Positions 24,836 through 42,699 of a stretch of DNA of 64,000 nt are shown one piece after another. Below the pieces are notes generated by a model. That model searched no databases and was not told the DNA's origin. It saw only the letters and a list, made by a program, of their open reading frames with translations. The position numbers and the translations under genes were made by a program. The DNA is from Mermis nigrescens (Eukaryota; Nematoda; Enoplea; Mermithida; Mermithidae): positions 62,001 through 126,000 of the forward strand of contig JAVLUZ010000647.1 of NCBI GenBank assembly GCA_036768485.1, given 5' to 3'. Each line of letters begins with the position of its first letter. Position 1 is the stretch's first letter.

Positions 24836-27361
24836 ATGGCTCGGGCAAGTAGCCGGGGCTGCACTCCCCCCGTGGTATTGGGGTTGTTTTGCCTGTTGGT
24901 TTTATGTGGTTCGGCTGGACTATTAATCGCTTCCTTGTTTACTAATAATTGGCTAGAAGAAAAATTTGAAACGAGTCGGAATTTATTTGCCTACTACGTT
25001 AAGCATGGATTGTACAAGATTTGTACGAAAAAATTTATATTTGGTCAACAAATTCAGACGCCCTTTTTGGGCATTGGAGAACCAGGATCCGGTAAGAAAA
25101 TGACATTCATATCTGATATCTGATAAGTGAAGTTGTAGTAATGAAATGATAGATGAAAGAATGGGAGGCACAAAAAGGAAAGTCGAAGTGAATGAATGAA
25201 ATGGAAAAATAAAAAAATAAATGTGTTACAGGAACTTCAAAATTCTTAGTTAAAAAAGAATGGACGGATAAAACTAAGGGCACGAGCGAATTAATGCGCA
25301 AATGAAGTGAAATCATAAAAATATTATAAATTGAAAACTACTCATTATTATTGTATTATAAAACAATATTTTATAAAAATAACATTTCATGTAAGTTTTT
25401 TTAATTAAAAATCACTGTTAATTTTTAAAGCAGCTCTGTTTACTGGGTGCACGTATAAATAGAAGTCGGAACCTAGATCAAAAATGATATTAATACGGAA
25501 AAAATGTTGAAATGAGTTAATTTGATAGAGAACTGTAAGCGTTTCAAAAGTATAAATTGGTTATTGGTTCGAAAACTGAATAATGCGAGGTTCGCATTAA
25601 TTTGACTTCATTCCGAAAACAATCCAAATTTGATCGCTATGTTGTTAGATGTTTTTTTATTAGTCTCTTTTTTGTTTCTGTTGATATGCTTTCTTGATTC
25701 ATTATTTAAGAAAATAACGGGATTGTATATTCATTTATGAAATTACTTTATGGACACTTTTTGGAAAAAATTGAAATAACATAAGCAACTTAATCGTTAA
25801 GACTTGTATCGAGAATTATGTCTATCAATAATGAGAATGACGATATAATCGATTCCTAATATTTTGCTCGAAAAGCTAGTTTTCAAGAATAAAATTTTCG
25901 GGCTCCAAAATTCCAATCTCGCTAAAGTTATGCGCGAAGAATTAATTTCTAAACTTTTTGATGTTCGATGTTTGTCACGCTTTTGCAATTTATTTTTTTG
26001 GATTAAAATTAGTTAAAGGTACGTGTTTGTTTGCTCATTTGCGTGTACAGCACATGTGCGTATATAACATCTGCTCCTTACTGCAGCGTCTGGAAATGAT
26101 TCATTAATCCTGCTCGAATATGAGTAATTATTGTTTTGCCTAAAAATAATCATAATCGTAGCACACATTGGTGTTTCGCCTTTGGTTAAAATAAATACAG
26201 GGTGACTCAAAAAATGTCAACGCCTTGACTTCTGCGTAGATGTCAGGGAATTGGATCGCTCAAAAATCAAAAGACCGTCGAAATTCATTTTTAAAGTCTT
26301 CATTTTATTTTGTGATTTTATGCCTCAATGATTATACTTGGCGTGATGAGAATCGTTAGCTAATGGTGTTTTTTGACACTTTGATTAATTTTGGCCCTTT
26401 TGAGACCATAAAAATTTTCATCCCACGTAATCATTTACCAGATTATAGAGGCTCAGCTGACTAATCTGGAGGTCAGTCAGAGAGTGCCGAAATGGCCTCA
26501 AGAACTGCTATTAATGCTAAAAGACTTCAAAACCACTTCAGTTGACACTTTTAATCCATTCACAAGCAATTTTGCAGAAAATATTTATTTTCATCATTTC
26601 TTTGCCTTCGCTTGCTTCTTTTTTCATCAAAAATTTTCATTTTATTTTTTCATTTCGAGGGTCTAGCTAGACATAGCTCAGCAGCAGCCTAATTCCGGGG
26701 GACCGATGGGGCTGGATCACCAAAAAATAGCACCCGAAGTTCAGTTCGGGGATCTATAGATTTCGGGGGATGGGGCGGCTCGCCAGCTATCAGGGGAGTT
26801 CAGAGACCCCCACGCCCATGTATGCCGAGACTCGAGCCTCCACGTGCGCGTCTGATATTAGAATTAACCTGACTTTCAGGCACCGAAATAGCCCAAAATG
26901 AATTCTATTGCGCGTCCAGATTCGATCGAAAGTGCCCCATAGAGACGAAATGCGAACTGATCGATCGCATGTTGTCCAACTATCACGAAAACGTGATGTA
27001 CTGGGAAGTGGTGGCGCTGTCTTTGATGTGCGTTTCGTGCTTCGTCAATCTGCTCGTCTTGGTCCTGTTTGCCTTTCTGTGCCTTCGTTGCCCCTCCGTC
27101 CTCTTCCTTTTCACCCTGGCGGCCGCCGGTTGCTCGCTGACGGTTTTGATTGTGTTTGGGGTGTATCACAGCACGACCCACGGAGCCAGGGACAACCCGT
27201 TTTTTAAGCTGGTTTTGACCGAAACCAATTATTTCGGCTTTTCGTATTGGATGGCCGTGGGCGGATGCGCCTTGCAATTCGTCGCCTGCATATTCCTGCT
27301 CCTCCAATCGGGCTTGATTTGCTGTTTGGGTCGATGGAGGGAGGCGGAGGGCATCTCCTGA
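24836..27361 (+). CDS. Claudin/clarin-type four-pass membrane protein, two exons, 245 aa
   Basis: Exon 1 is 24836-25091 (donor gtaaga) and exon 2 is 26880-27361 (acceptor ctttcag, stop TGA). The join G|GC makes Gly86 and the total is 738 nt, 245 residues plus stop. Hydrophobic segments fall at about 13-35, 128-152, 158-180 and 207-229, with both tails inside, as in the PMP22/claudin/clarin superfamily. The first extracellular loop has W39, G58-L59-Y60, C63 and C96, a loose version of the claudin W-GLW-C-C signature. The second loop is short and the length fits clarins (about 230). Such proteins organise junctions or sensory-cell membranes; a specific role cannot be assigned. I chose the ATG at 24836 because it starts directly before segment 1; an in-frame ATG at 24767 would add 23 residues of poor quality. 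The second exon is distinctly GC-rich compared with its surroundings. Orthology to clarin rather than another family member is uncertain. Confidence 0.8.
26195..26400 (+). repeat. Possible transposon end in intron 1 of the four-pass membrane gene
   Basis: The phrase acagggtgactcaaaaaatg at 26199 has the CAGGGTGNCTC form found at the ends of several insect DNA transposons. A reverse version (gggtcaccctgtataa) is at 33994, in porin intron 3. No second end is evident here. Confidence 0.3.
26672..26824 (+). repeat. Family E element, copy E5 (intron of the four-pass membrane gene)
   Basis: Starts catagctcagcagcagcc and ends cacgcccatgtatgcc, with aaaaatagcacccgaagt in the middle. It ends only about 55 bp before the exon 2 acceptor. 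Confidence 0.65.
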
Positions 27362-27429
27362 ACTTCTTCGTAGGCATGCGTGAAAGAGGGGGTGGAAAAT
27401 CCAATCCCGCACCCAAAGTTGGTCGTCCC

Positions 27430-27760
27430 CAAAGGTGGACAGTAGTAGCCAGGGGGTCCGGTGGCGTAAAATTGCTAAAAATAGCACCAAAAATTAAATT
27501 CTGGAGGGTCTGTCGAGTTTGGGGGATCCGCGAGATTATCGATGGATTACTGACCCACCCCTCCCCCAGACCAACCACGTTCCGTGTGTGATCGTCCCTC
27601 TGTTTCCCCGAAGTTAGAAATTTTCGACCTCTCGATTTTTGAAAAACTCGTTTTTGGACAATTTTTGGGTGTTTTCGCCATTTTTGGCCAGAATTTGAAG
27701 GTCGTTCACCCCTCCCTTTAGAGCAGCCGACTACCTCGACCCGAAATTTTGAACTATTAC
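27430..27760 (+). repeat. Family E element (E6) followed by a diverged family C body
   Basis: E6 runs from aaaggtggacagtagtagc to ccgtgtgtgatc near 27591, with aaaatagcaccaaaaatt. The next 170 bp (ggtgttttcgccatttttgg and flanks) resemble family C in either strand. Both lie in the 3' region of the four-pass membrane gene. Confidence 0.5.
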
Positions 27761-28640
27761 GCGTCCGCCTGCTGGTGTCATTCATGGGAAAATTTGGGAA
27801 TTCGATTTCATTTTTTAGAACCAAATACTTATATTTTTGTGATTTTTTATGTTTAACGAGATGGAGAGAATGTTTTTTGATAGATTTTGACGGTTGACAG
27901 TCACTAAGCTTCATCGTAAATAAAAATATCGCATTTTTCCTTGGAGATATCGAGTTAGAAATACTTTTTTGTCAGTAAGTAGAATTTTCAAGCTCGTGTA
28001 ACTGCTTTTTCGGCCAAAATGAAGGTTAGTGTTTAAACACAATTTATTTTAATCACAACGTGGGGGTAAACACATTACATACCTACTAACTGCATTAGTA
28101 ATGTTGTACGCTGCTTCGAGCCTACGGTAAAAAAACAGGAGTTTTTATGCCATTGTCATAATTTAGCCCATATTGTCAGATCCGGAATTTTCCATTGCCA
28201 CTCGGGTGCACAGGACAGGACCCCCCAAATTCTTAAAACCAGGCCTAATTATGCTTTTTCCGAATATCCCGAAGTCGCCATAAATTGAGTTAATAGTACT
28301 CTCTGACTCGTATGTACATCTGTATGTGTTGCTGTTTATCTCAATTTTTATTTTTCCTATTTCGCCTATTGATCATCAAAATTATTCAATTCTCTCTTAA
28401 GTTTTACTTCGTGTAATTGCTTTTATTGATTTTATTGTGTGATCGAGATCAAATTAAAACTTTGAGGCATCTTCGAATGAAGTCAGTGTTATTGATATTG
28501 ACTAATTTGCACAATTCTGCGCGGCTGTGCTGGATGAAATATCGCCTCCTATTTAATCTAATTTTATTTTGCCGAAACTGTTTTTTGTAGTCTGTTTCAT
28601 AAAAATTTGTGCACGAAAATCAATGATGATTTTAAACGGG
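27761..28640. other. No gene seen
   Basis: AT-rich. An AATAAA near 27918 could serve as a distant polyadenylation signal for the gene ending at 27361; that is inference. Confidence 0.3.
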
Positions 28641-28649
28641 AGTGAGTAC

Positions 28650-28802
28650 CACACCATACGGGCGTGGGGTTTCGTCTGCTGGCCCCGGGAATGTGAAAAC
28701 CCCCACAAAAATCGATACTTCCTCCAGAATTGAATTTTTGTTACTATTCTTGGCAGTTCGACCCATCTGACCCCCAGAATTTTGTTGCTGCCCATGTATG
28801 GT
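28650..28802 (-). repeat. Family E element, copy E7
   Basis: Reverse orientation: ccatacgggcgtggggttt to ttgttgctgcccatgtatgg, with cagaattgaatttttgttac in the middle. Ends are well kept. Confidence 0.7.
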
Positions 28803-29790
28803 GAGTATAGTACTCAATTACAAAATGGTTCGTAGTCAGTCTGCAGAAGGTAATGGAATTTGAAACGACGATTTTCTGACTTACATAAAAACGATTTTAT
28901 CGAAAATATTTGTTTTATTCTGCCTATTTTTTTGTTTTTATGTGTCTGTAGATTCTTACTTGTACATACGCATTTTAACCCTTATTTTTACGATGTCGTT
29001 TATCTGTTTTGATACTGTAGTCTGTTTCATTTATTTGAGAGCTTTTTTAGTACATTTTTTGAAGGCTGCAGATACCTAAATAGGTGATTTACTGAAGCTC
29101 GACAGAAAAGTGGAGTGGGGGCGAGCGGCTGTCGTTCTTTCATTTTTAATGCTCTAAGCCGTCCGTATAGACTTAATTCAAGCATTTAAACAGTGCTGGG
29201 ACATATTACAGTAAGTAAGCTTTGCTTTGACGAAAATCATACGTTCTGCCACTGTGCTAAGCAGAAGTTTGCGGTGATGTTTAAAATATCAGTCTATTGT
29301 GTTTAACGGTAAGCTGAATGCACGAATTCCGTCCGCATGTTGCATAATCTGTTGGAAGACAAGAATAAATTATGGCTTAAGAAAATTTATTGAAAAATCC
29401 CCCTTCCTGCGTAACTATGGTGATCTTTAAATGACCTACAGTAAGCGGAAAAATAGAAGTTACTGTAGCCTCGGAAAAGAATTGCTTAAAAAGCTCATGG
29501 ATAAATGAAACATCAAATGTAGTTCCGCGGAAGCCTATATATAGACATGCGCAGAGGTCCAACTATATTCTGTTTCATTTAACTTTGCGCTTTTCTTTTG
29601 AATTTTCCCACAAGAATCAAGCTACAAAAGCGGTTTAAACTTTTGATACAGTAATGCGGCTTAGCGCTGATATACATATTCATGTGACTCGACATACTGT
29701 AGAATATCATATTCACCGTATTAGTTTAAAACGCTTTTGTACTTACCTCAAATTTTTTCAAAAACCTCAAAGTTGAATGAAACGGACTAT
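28803..29790. other. No gene seen
   Basis: AT-rich unique sequence. No repeat family member and no splice-bounded frame was found. Confidence 0.4.
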
Positions 29791-30085
29791 AGGGCATAGT
29801 ACATGGGTGTGAGGGAGGCTTTAGATCCCTGGATCCGCCCCTCATGTACTAGACCCTCAAATAAAATTTTTGGTTATTTTGCCCCATCAGACGCTTCCCC
29901 CAGAATCCGGTTGCTACCATACCCGGAATGGATAGACGTGGAATTTTTCTGATGATCAATAGAGGCCGATGAGAAACATCGAAAAATGATGTTTTTTGTT
30001 CTAACCAGTTTTTCCGGCACCTTTTTACCTTTGATGATTTGTGAATCCCCGGGTCTCGAAAATTTAGGCGCTGCCTATGTACATA
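29790..30085 (-). repeat. Eroded family E and family A fragments
   Basis: 29800-29925 has acatgggtgtgagggagg, gccccatcagac and cagaatccggttgctacca (E, reverse). 29935-30085 has gccgatgagaaacatcg and ggcgctgcctatgtacata (A, reverse). Confidence 0.45.
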
Positions 30086-30755
30086 TGTATTATGTGACCG
30101 TTGGATTAATTTTAAAACAGTCGGTGATGGAAATGCTATGCGCTGATGCAACTTTTTACTCGCGCGTTTTTAGCGTAACTACTCGTTTTATTTTTATATG
30201 CTTGTTTATCCATTTTTGTGTGAAATTAACTGCGTCTCATTCGTAACATTTTCTTGTATCATCGACCGCGTGGTGATGATTTATTGTATATATATAATTT
30301 TTTGACTAAAAATCGATTTAGGAACCACCATTAAAATGCGCAGCGCTTGAACTCTTCTTTAATACCCAAACCCCGTTTTCGGCAAAATTTTCTCCAAGTA
30401 AAGTTAGTTTTAGAATTTGAAAACGGGGTACCCCATTATTTACATATTCTAACTTTTTGTTAGCGGAAAGTGAAGGAAATGAACATTTGGCAATGTCAAA
30501 ATGACAAACAATAAGAGTCGTGCTTTAATTATATCTTATAACACAAGTCAAAGAATCTAAAAATAATGGATTCGAACAGTGTATTTAAAAACAAAAATTA
30601 GTATAACTGATGGAACGTCAAGAAATAGCAGCAGGAAACGATACTTCATAATTTTCTACACATCACGTAATGTAACGCAGGTACGAATATTCAACAAACT
30701 GTGTGTTAAACAAACGAAAATGCACAAATAGCGAATATTAACAGAATCGATTGAG

Positions 30756-37026
<6,271 letters not shown>

Positions 37027-38433
37027 AATAAATTATGCGCTGCCACAGCTCAAACAATGAATTCACGCTTATGAAGACTGTAGTAAAGTGAAAACCGAGT
37101 TGTAAACTCTTTTTCGATCTTCTATCCTAGTGACAAGACAATACTTGGCGACGCACATTTCTAAACTGGTCATTCGCACTTTACAAAGTGCCACTGGAAT
37201 TCTGTAAGCGTTTAGATGGCTTTTCGGGCATGCTGTTGTGTTCATGGGTGTAAAGTTGTGTAAACTTTTGACAGCGATAACACCAAGCCGTGCATCATAT
37301 GTATAAAAAATTTGTTTATTAAATAATTTTTATTCAGTTCATTGTTGGATCATTAAAATCGCATTTATGATGCCGTGAATTCTGATCCTATTAATTTGCG
37401 TCTTGAGTAAAAGCTTGAATGCATGTCTCACTTTTTAGCTCACCCGCCTTTAACCCGCATTATTGTATCCATATGCGTGAACATGTCTGCATGACGAAGG
37501 CACCGACTGAGCGTTAGGGAGACCGAGACATTTATAAGCGACATTCAATTTGCGTATGTTAAAGTCTATTTGCATATCTTGCACTGTATTGCATTATTCC
37601 AGCTTATATAGGTAGGTATCTGCATATGTATATGCGTCTCGAATAGAATTATGACTGAAGAGCTTATTCTGCTGAGAGAGTAATAATAGGCACCACTTCG
37701 CGCTTTCCGCCATCGAAACATGCATAGAAACTCGCGTTATTGATGGATAGTTCGCTGATATATTGAGTGACGAACGACCGGAGCTTAAAATGCAATAAAC
37801 GACATTTTGAAGGAAGCAGCAAAGCTCGTAATCCAAGTGATTTCATATTCTGTTGTAATATACGTATTGTTTGCGTTTAGCAGTATTTCTAAGAAAAGCA
37901 TGTGGCGTACGACAGCGCAATAACCCGTACATCAGAATATAGTACAGTAAACGTTGATTGTATTCGACAAGCCCAGCACAACACAGGAGGTCGACTACGT
38001 CGCTTTCGCCCGTTCGTACGTGGTCAAATACGATAATCATTCGCTACTAATCTATTCCTTGTATTTTGTTGTGACGGCCGGCAGCGTAACTATTTTAGGG
38101 TTATTTATTTTTGGACCTTGTTGAACGCAATGCAGGGAGAGTCAGCAACCTACCTCGTTAAGAAGCATTGCTTACGTAGGTACTCCTAAGATTAGTAGGT
38201 AGGTGGAATACGTGAAATTTCGATGAATTATTGCTTGCTCAAGTACGCTGATTTTTCCACTCCTTTTTACGTAGATACGGTATTTCATCATCCGTTTAAG
38301 TTTGGTGCAATATTTTCGCAAAAAAATTGCACTTTCTTATTATCCAGACAACTACATACTTAAACAGTTTAGGTACGTATATACGTAAAAGATATGTAAG
38401 TTAGGCTCATAAAAACACATGCACGTGGACAGG
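37027..38433. other. Porin 5' flank; no gene seen
   Basis: The region upstream of the porin start (minus strand). No repeat family member until 38434. A noncoding first exon or promoter is expected somewhere here, but I cannot point to one. Minus-strand frames at 37594-38040 have no supporting motif. Confidence 0.35.
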
Positions 38434-39082
38434 CAGGCCCGTATCTAGGACCGGCCAAGGGGGGGGGCGGACCTAACAAATTGGTCTACCTCTCGGAAAA
38501 TTCGTCGGGATAGCTAGCAAAAACCGCATATTTCGACATTTCTCAACACGCTCTATCCATTGAGAGAATAAAATTTGAACTTTTTTGGAAACACTTTTTT
38601 CTAACTCAAAAGGCAATAAGAAGTCATTTTTTGGTCGTGCTTGGGCCAAAACTGTTGAAAATACTTATATAACATCCGGTGTTAAGCGCCGAAAATTTGA
38701 AGGTTTTGTGCAAACGACATACGATTTTTCCATCTTTCCGTGCATTATCTTACCTCTCAAAATTTTTTTCGGCCAAGGGGGATCGGCCGCCTCCCGCCCC
38801 CCCTTAATACGGCCCTGCACGTGGGATATGGGGTCTAGAAACCCCGAAACGGAAAAATGGAAAACTTTTATCGGGAAAATGAGGCAAAAGAAAGCAAAAA
38901 AAAGTTAAAAATAGAAATTTTCTTCCTGAATTACTTAAAATTGATCAGAAACTGCGTAATAATATAGCTTTAACGCTATTTTAGCGCTTGTTACCAGTTT
39001 TTGGGGTCATTTGGCCCAAAATTGCTCAATTCGTGACCCCAGACTGGCTGACCCCAACAACGGCCATGCTGTGCACCTATGC
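38434..39082 (+). repeat. Family H element (H3) followed by family F element (F2)
   Basis: H3 38434-38817: ends caggcccgtatctagga and ttaatacggccctg, with ggcggacctaaca inside. F2 runs from about 38818 to 39082: ggaaaaatggaaaac, aaaatgaggcaaa, ccagtttttggggtc and ggccatgctgtgcac. Confidence 0.65.
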
Positions 39083-39897
39083 TCATAACTCCTACCCTTG
39101 TCACGAGTATCACCTCTTTGTTTCAACTCAGTATTTGTGAAGTCGTTCGAATTTTAAATTTCCGTCCTAAATTCTGGGTTTATGTCATTAATCCTGCCAA
39201 AATGTGAGCGAAAATTGCCATATTGAATGCACGTATTTTAGTAAAGCCTAAGCCAAAGGCCTAATTTTAAAGAAACTGGTAACATTCCTTCTTTCAAAAT
39301 CAAATTTAAGTGAATGTCATAAATATATCTGTGGTCACCATTTACGCTTTGACCATAGCCTAAAAATTTAAATTTTTCCCGTGTTTTTCGACTGCATGAA
39401 AGGTATCAGTTTTGATTGGCGAAATGGCACGTCTGTACGAAAGCGATTGTGCTATAGTTGATTAGGGCGCATATATACGTGCTTGCTGTCATCAATTGAT
39501 TTGGTTTCTTTAATAATAACTTACATTTATTGTCATTTTTAATAGGTAATTGTGGTATTAGTGCTGCTTGTGTCCACATTTGTGTCCATATGTTAATAGA
39601 TACGTCTCGTGTGTTAATCCACTTACTAGCGGTCTGATTGGCTGGTAGAATATGCATACCACAGCATGGCCGGTCTAAGCGGAGTCAGGCTGGGATGTCA
39701 GCCAGAGCTTTTTTGAGCTAAAGTGACTTAAAACATAACGTGAACGTTAAAATTAAATAAAATAGTAATAATTAAGCGTTGATTGATTTCAAGCATTTTT
39801 TGCGAGAAATTTGTCATTTTTTATCTGTTTATGACCTTAATTCTGCCTCATTTTTACCAGAAAAATTTCCGTTTTGACTTTCTTAGGCAAGAACTAT

Positions 39898-40056
39898 TCG
39901 CATGGGCAGCAACCGGATTCTTTGGAGGTTTAATGAGGTAAAATAGCTTAAAAAAGCGCCAAAATTCAATTTGAGGTGATCAGCCGAATTATAGAGGTTG
40001 TTCGGATTCTGTGGGGTCTGAACCCTCCTAGCTCACCCCCAACATTCACGTGTGGT
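39898..40056 (+). repeat. Family E element, copy E11
   Basis: Starts cgcatgggcagcaaccgga and ends cattcacgtgtggtc; body includes aaaagcgccaaaattcaat. Confidence 0.55.
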
Positions 40057-40830
40057 CTAGACCCCTCAAAACTTCACTCCGCGTGCATATGCTATTGCGC
40101 TGTGAATTTGTAAATTGTACATATTTTGTGTTACACACATTAGGTTCAGACATAGCCACGAGTTTTTGGGAGCATACACAGGTCACAGAAGGGCAAAACG
40201 AAATACGAAATTTTTTTTGTCGAAAATAAGATCGAAAACGGACGGAATAACATTTTTTTGCGAAAACGCTTGAAATGGGCTATAGATTGCTAATTACGGC
40301 TATTTTTACTCCATTTTGACTTTTATGATAATTCTTATGACCATTTTCTATCTCGTAATTGTTTTTCCCACGCACCCAGCCACTATGCTGTGCGCGCATC
40401 TACAGATCTATTTGCTAATCTCATTGCTAGAAGGACACAAAAGACACGCTGCCTAAGAACACTCGGCTCAAATGTGGACACATGCAGCACTAATATCGGT
40501 ATATAATTGTCTAGATGATGTGTTGACTTGACTTAAATAGGCAGACAGCAGTTGACATATAGGTGCTTTGCTTCAGAGATAGGCAAAGATGAAGTGGACT
40601 GCCGGTGTGAAAACAGTGACCATACTTGTAACGGCTCAAAATTTTGGGAGGGGGTCCACGGCCATTTCTAGGGGAGGGGGTGATGATCTCCAATTTTTGG
40701 CCAAAAACAGCTAAAAACGCCCTAAAAACAGCCTAAGAATTCAATTTTTTTCAAAAATCGGGGGTTGGGGTCAAAAATTTTATGGCTTTCGGGGGTGGGG
40801 GTAGTGGACGGCTAACTTTGGGCGGGGGAT

Positions 40831-41250
40831 CAGTGTTTTTTTTGTACAAGGTCCGTTTGTACATGTATTTACAAAGATGGTCCCCAAAAGTCTTTGTACA
40901 TTTTGTACACACAAATTTTTGGGTACTAAAATATGGTACAGTAGCGATTTTAGTGCAGTAAAAACAGAGTTGTCCGACCTTTGGTAGTGTGTTTTAGCTT
41001 ATTTCTGGGTCTCTAAAGGCAAAAATCACTAAGAAAAATTCGTTATTTTTTCTTTGAAGTGCAATTCCTGCCATTATGAAGATATATAGAACACAATTAC
41101 TTATTTAGGCGCGAAGCGCCGAAAATTCACGAATTTCAGACCTTTTTTTATTTTTGTCTTCCCAAAAATCTTTGTACATGTACAAAGATGGTAACGAAAA
41201 GTCTTTGTATATACATCGGGAAAATTTATGCCGAATACAAACAAACACTG
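40831..41250 (+). mobile_element. Family D hAT-like MITE, copy D2
   Basis: 420 bp, starts CAGTGTTTTTTTTGTAC and ends ACAAACAAACACTG. Preceded by cgggggat and followed by tggggga, a near-match to the 8-bp duplication expected. Same orientation as D1. Confidence 0.8.
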
Positions 41251-41257
41251 TGGGGGA

Positions 41258-42074
41258 CAGTGTTTTTTTGTACTCGGCAAAGATTTTTTTTGTACATGTA
41301 CAAAGATTTTTGGAAAGACAAAAATTTCAAAAAAGGTCTGAAATTCGCAAAATTTTCGGCGCTTCGCTCCGAAATGAGTAATCGTGTGATCTATATATCT
41401 TTATAATGACAGAAATTGCATTTAAAACGGAAAAATGTCGAATTTTTCGGCGCTTTGCGCCGTTTTAAGACGATTCTTAGCACACATTCCCATAGGGGGG
41501 AGTGAGGGGTATTACCCCCACCTCAGGTCCGAGACTTGAATCACTGTCGGACGATTTTGAGCTATCAAAAATTTTCTGCATGATTTTTGGGTACAAAAGC
41601 GGCGAAGATGTTAGAATTTTCGGCGCTTCGCGCCGACTAATACATTTCTTCTTTGTTTACCCATAAAATATCTAGAATGAACTTAAAATGATCTGAAAAG
41701 TCAGAATTTTCGATGAATTCTCTTATATTTTGCGTACTAGAGTGACGAAACTAGTCAGAGTGGGACAAAAAGTAGTTAAAAATGCAGTTTTTCACATTAA
41801 AACATATTTGACCTGCAAAAAAGGCTAAACTCTAAATTTAGTGGTCACAAATTTTAGGATTTCACCCCTGAACTTTCGACCTTGAGAAACTATGATTCTT
41901 AGTGATTTTTCCCTTAGAGACCCAAAATTAGCTAAAATACACTATCAAAAATGGAACAAGTTTGTTTTTACCACCTATATTATAGTAACCGAAAATTTGT
42001 GTGTACAAAATGTACAAAAACTTTTGGGGACCATCATTGTACATTTACAAACGGACCTTGTACAAAAAGCAGTG
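41258..42074 (-). mobile_element. Family D hAT-like MITE, copy D2', inverted and itself interrupted
   Basis: Starts CAGTGTTTTTTTGTACTCGG and ends cttgtacaaaaagcagtg. Flanked by GTGGGGGA at 41250-41257 and 42075-42082. A 413-bp insert at 41481-41893 is excluded from its own length. Confidence 0.8.
41481..41893. mobile_element. Insertion inside D2' with 9-bp target duplication (family G)
   Basis: GATTCTTAG stands at 41472-41480 and again at 41894-41902, where uninterrupted D copies have a single gattttcag. The insert has no clear inverted ends, holds ggcgcttcgcgcc near 41622 and a G-run near its left end. Related diverged sequence lies at about 45235-45420 and 55130-55300. Confidence 0.7.
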
Positions 42075-42550
42075 GTGGGGGATCCCCCTTTTCCCCTGTT
42101 ACATGTTTGGTGGTAACGGTTATTGGATATTAGTGTAGCTTATCTCCACAATCGAGAAACGTCTCAGCGTACCTGTAGCATATGTCCACCACATTTATAA
42201 ATCTGTATAATCATTCATTGTGTATAATTTTTTATTTATATAAATCTTTTTAATTTTTTAATATTTTTGGAATTAAAAAAATCTCTCCAAGGGTTTGGTA
42301 ATTGCTATCTTTAAGTAAGTTTTTTCTGGGTCGGATCTTTGAATTTGCTTCAGGATTATATTAGTTAATTTATGTATATAAGGTTTTATTATAATCGCTT
42401 TATATTACTGATAGGCCTAGGCTAAGGCTTAGTTCTTGCGTATCCGTAAGCCTGAGCTGGTTTACAAAAAACCCAGTAAGCCTAACCAATCGGCCATGAA
42501 ATGCACAAGTACCAAGGTGGAGATAAGCTACAGTAATATTAGGTTATTGT

Positions 42551-42690
42551 ACTCGTACCTTTAGCGGCTCAAAATTTTGAGATGGACAGTCATTCAATTT
42601 TGGGGTGGAGGGGGTGAGGTTTGAAAAAGAAGAAAAAATTGCAAAACATTAAAACGGTCCGAAAACGTAAGTTTTTGCCCAAAAGTCGTT
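42551..42690 (+). repeat. Partial family C element
   Basis: Left end only: cctttagcggctcaaaattt, gggtggagggggtgag, then aaaacggtccgaaaacgtaag. The right end is missing. Confidence 0.45.
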
Positions 42691-42699
42691 GAGTGAAAT

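Larger units (their letters stand above)
40622..42115. repeat. Family C element (C2) split by two family D elements
   Basis: The left part (acttgtaacggctcaaaat onward, 40622-40830) and right part (tgggggatcccccttttccc then ctgttacatgtttgg, 42076-42115) are one family C element. Everything between is inserted D sequence. Confidence 0.75.

Noticed and set aside
26876..27914. Minus-strand frames of 204 and 236 codons
   Set aside because: They lie opposite the GC-rich second exon of the four-pass membrane gene and its 3' repeats; composition (Arg/Pro/Gln-rich) is that of an antisense shadow.
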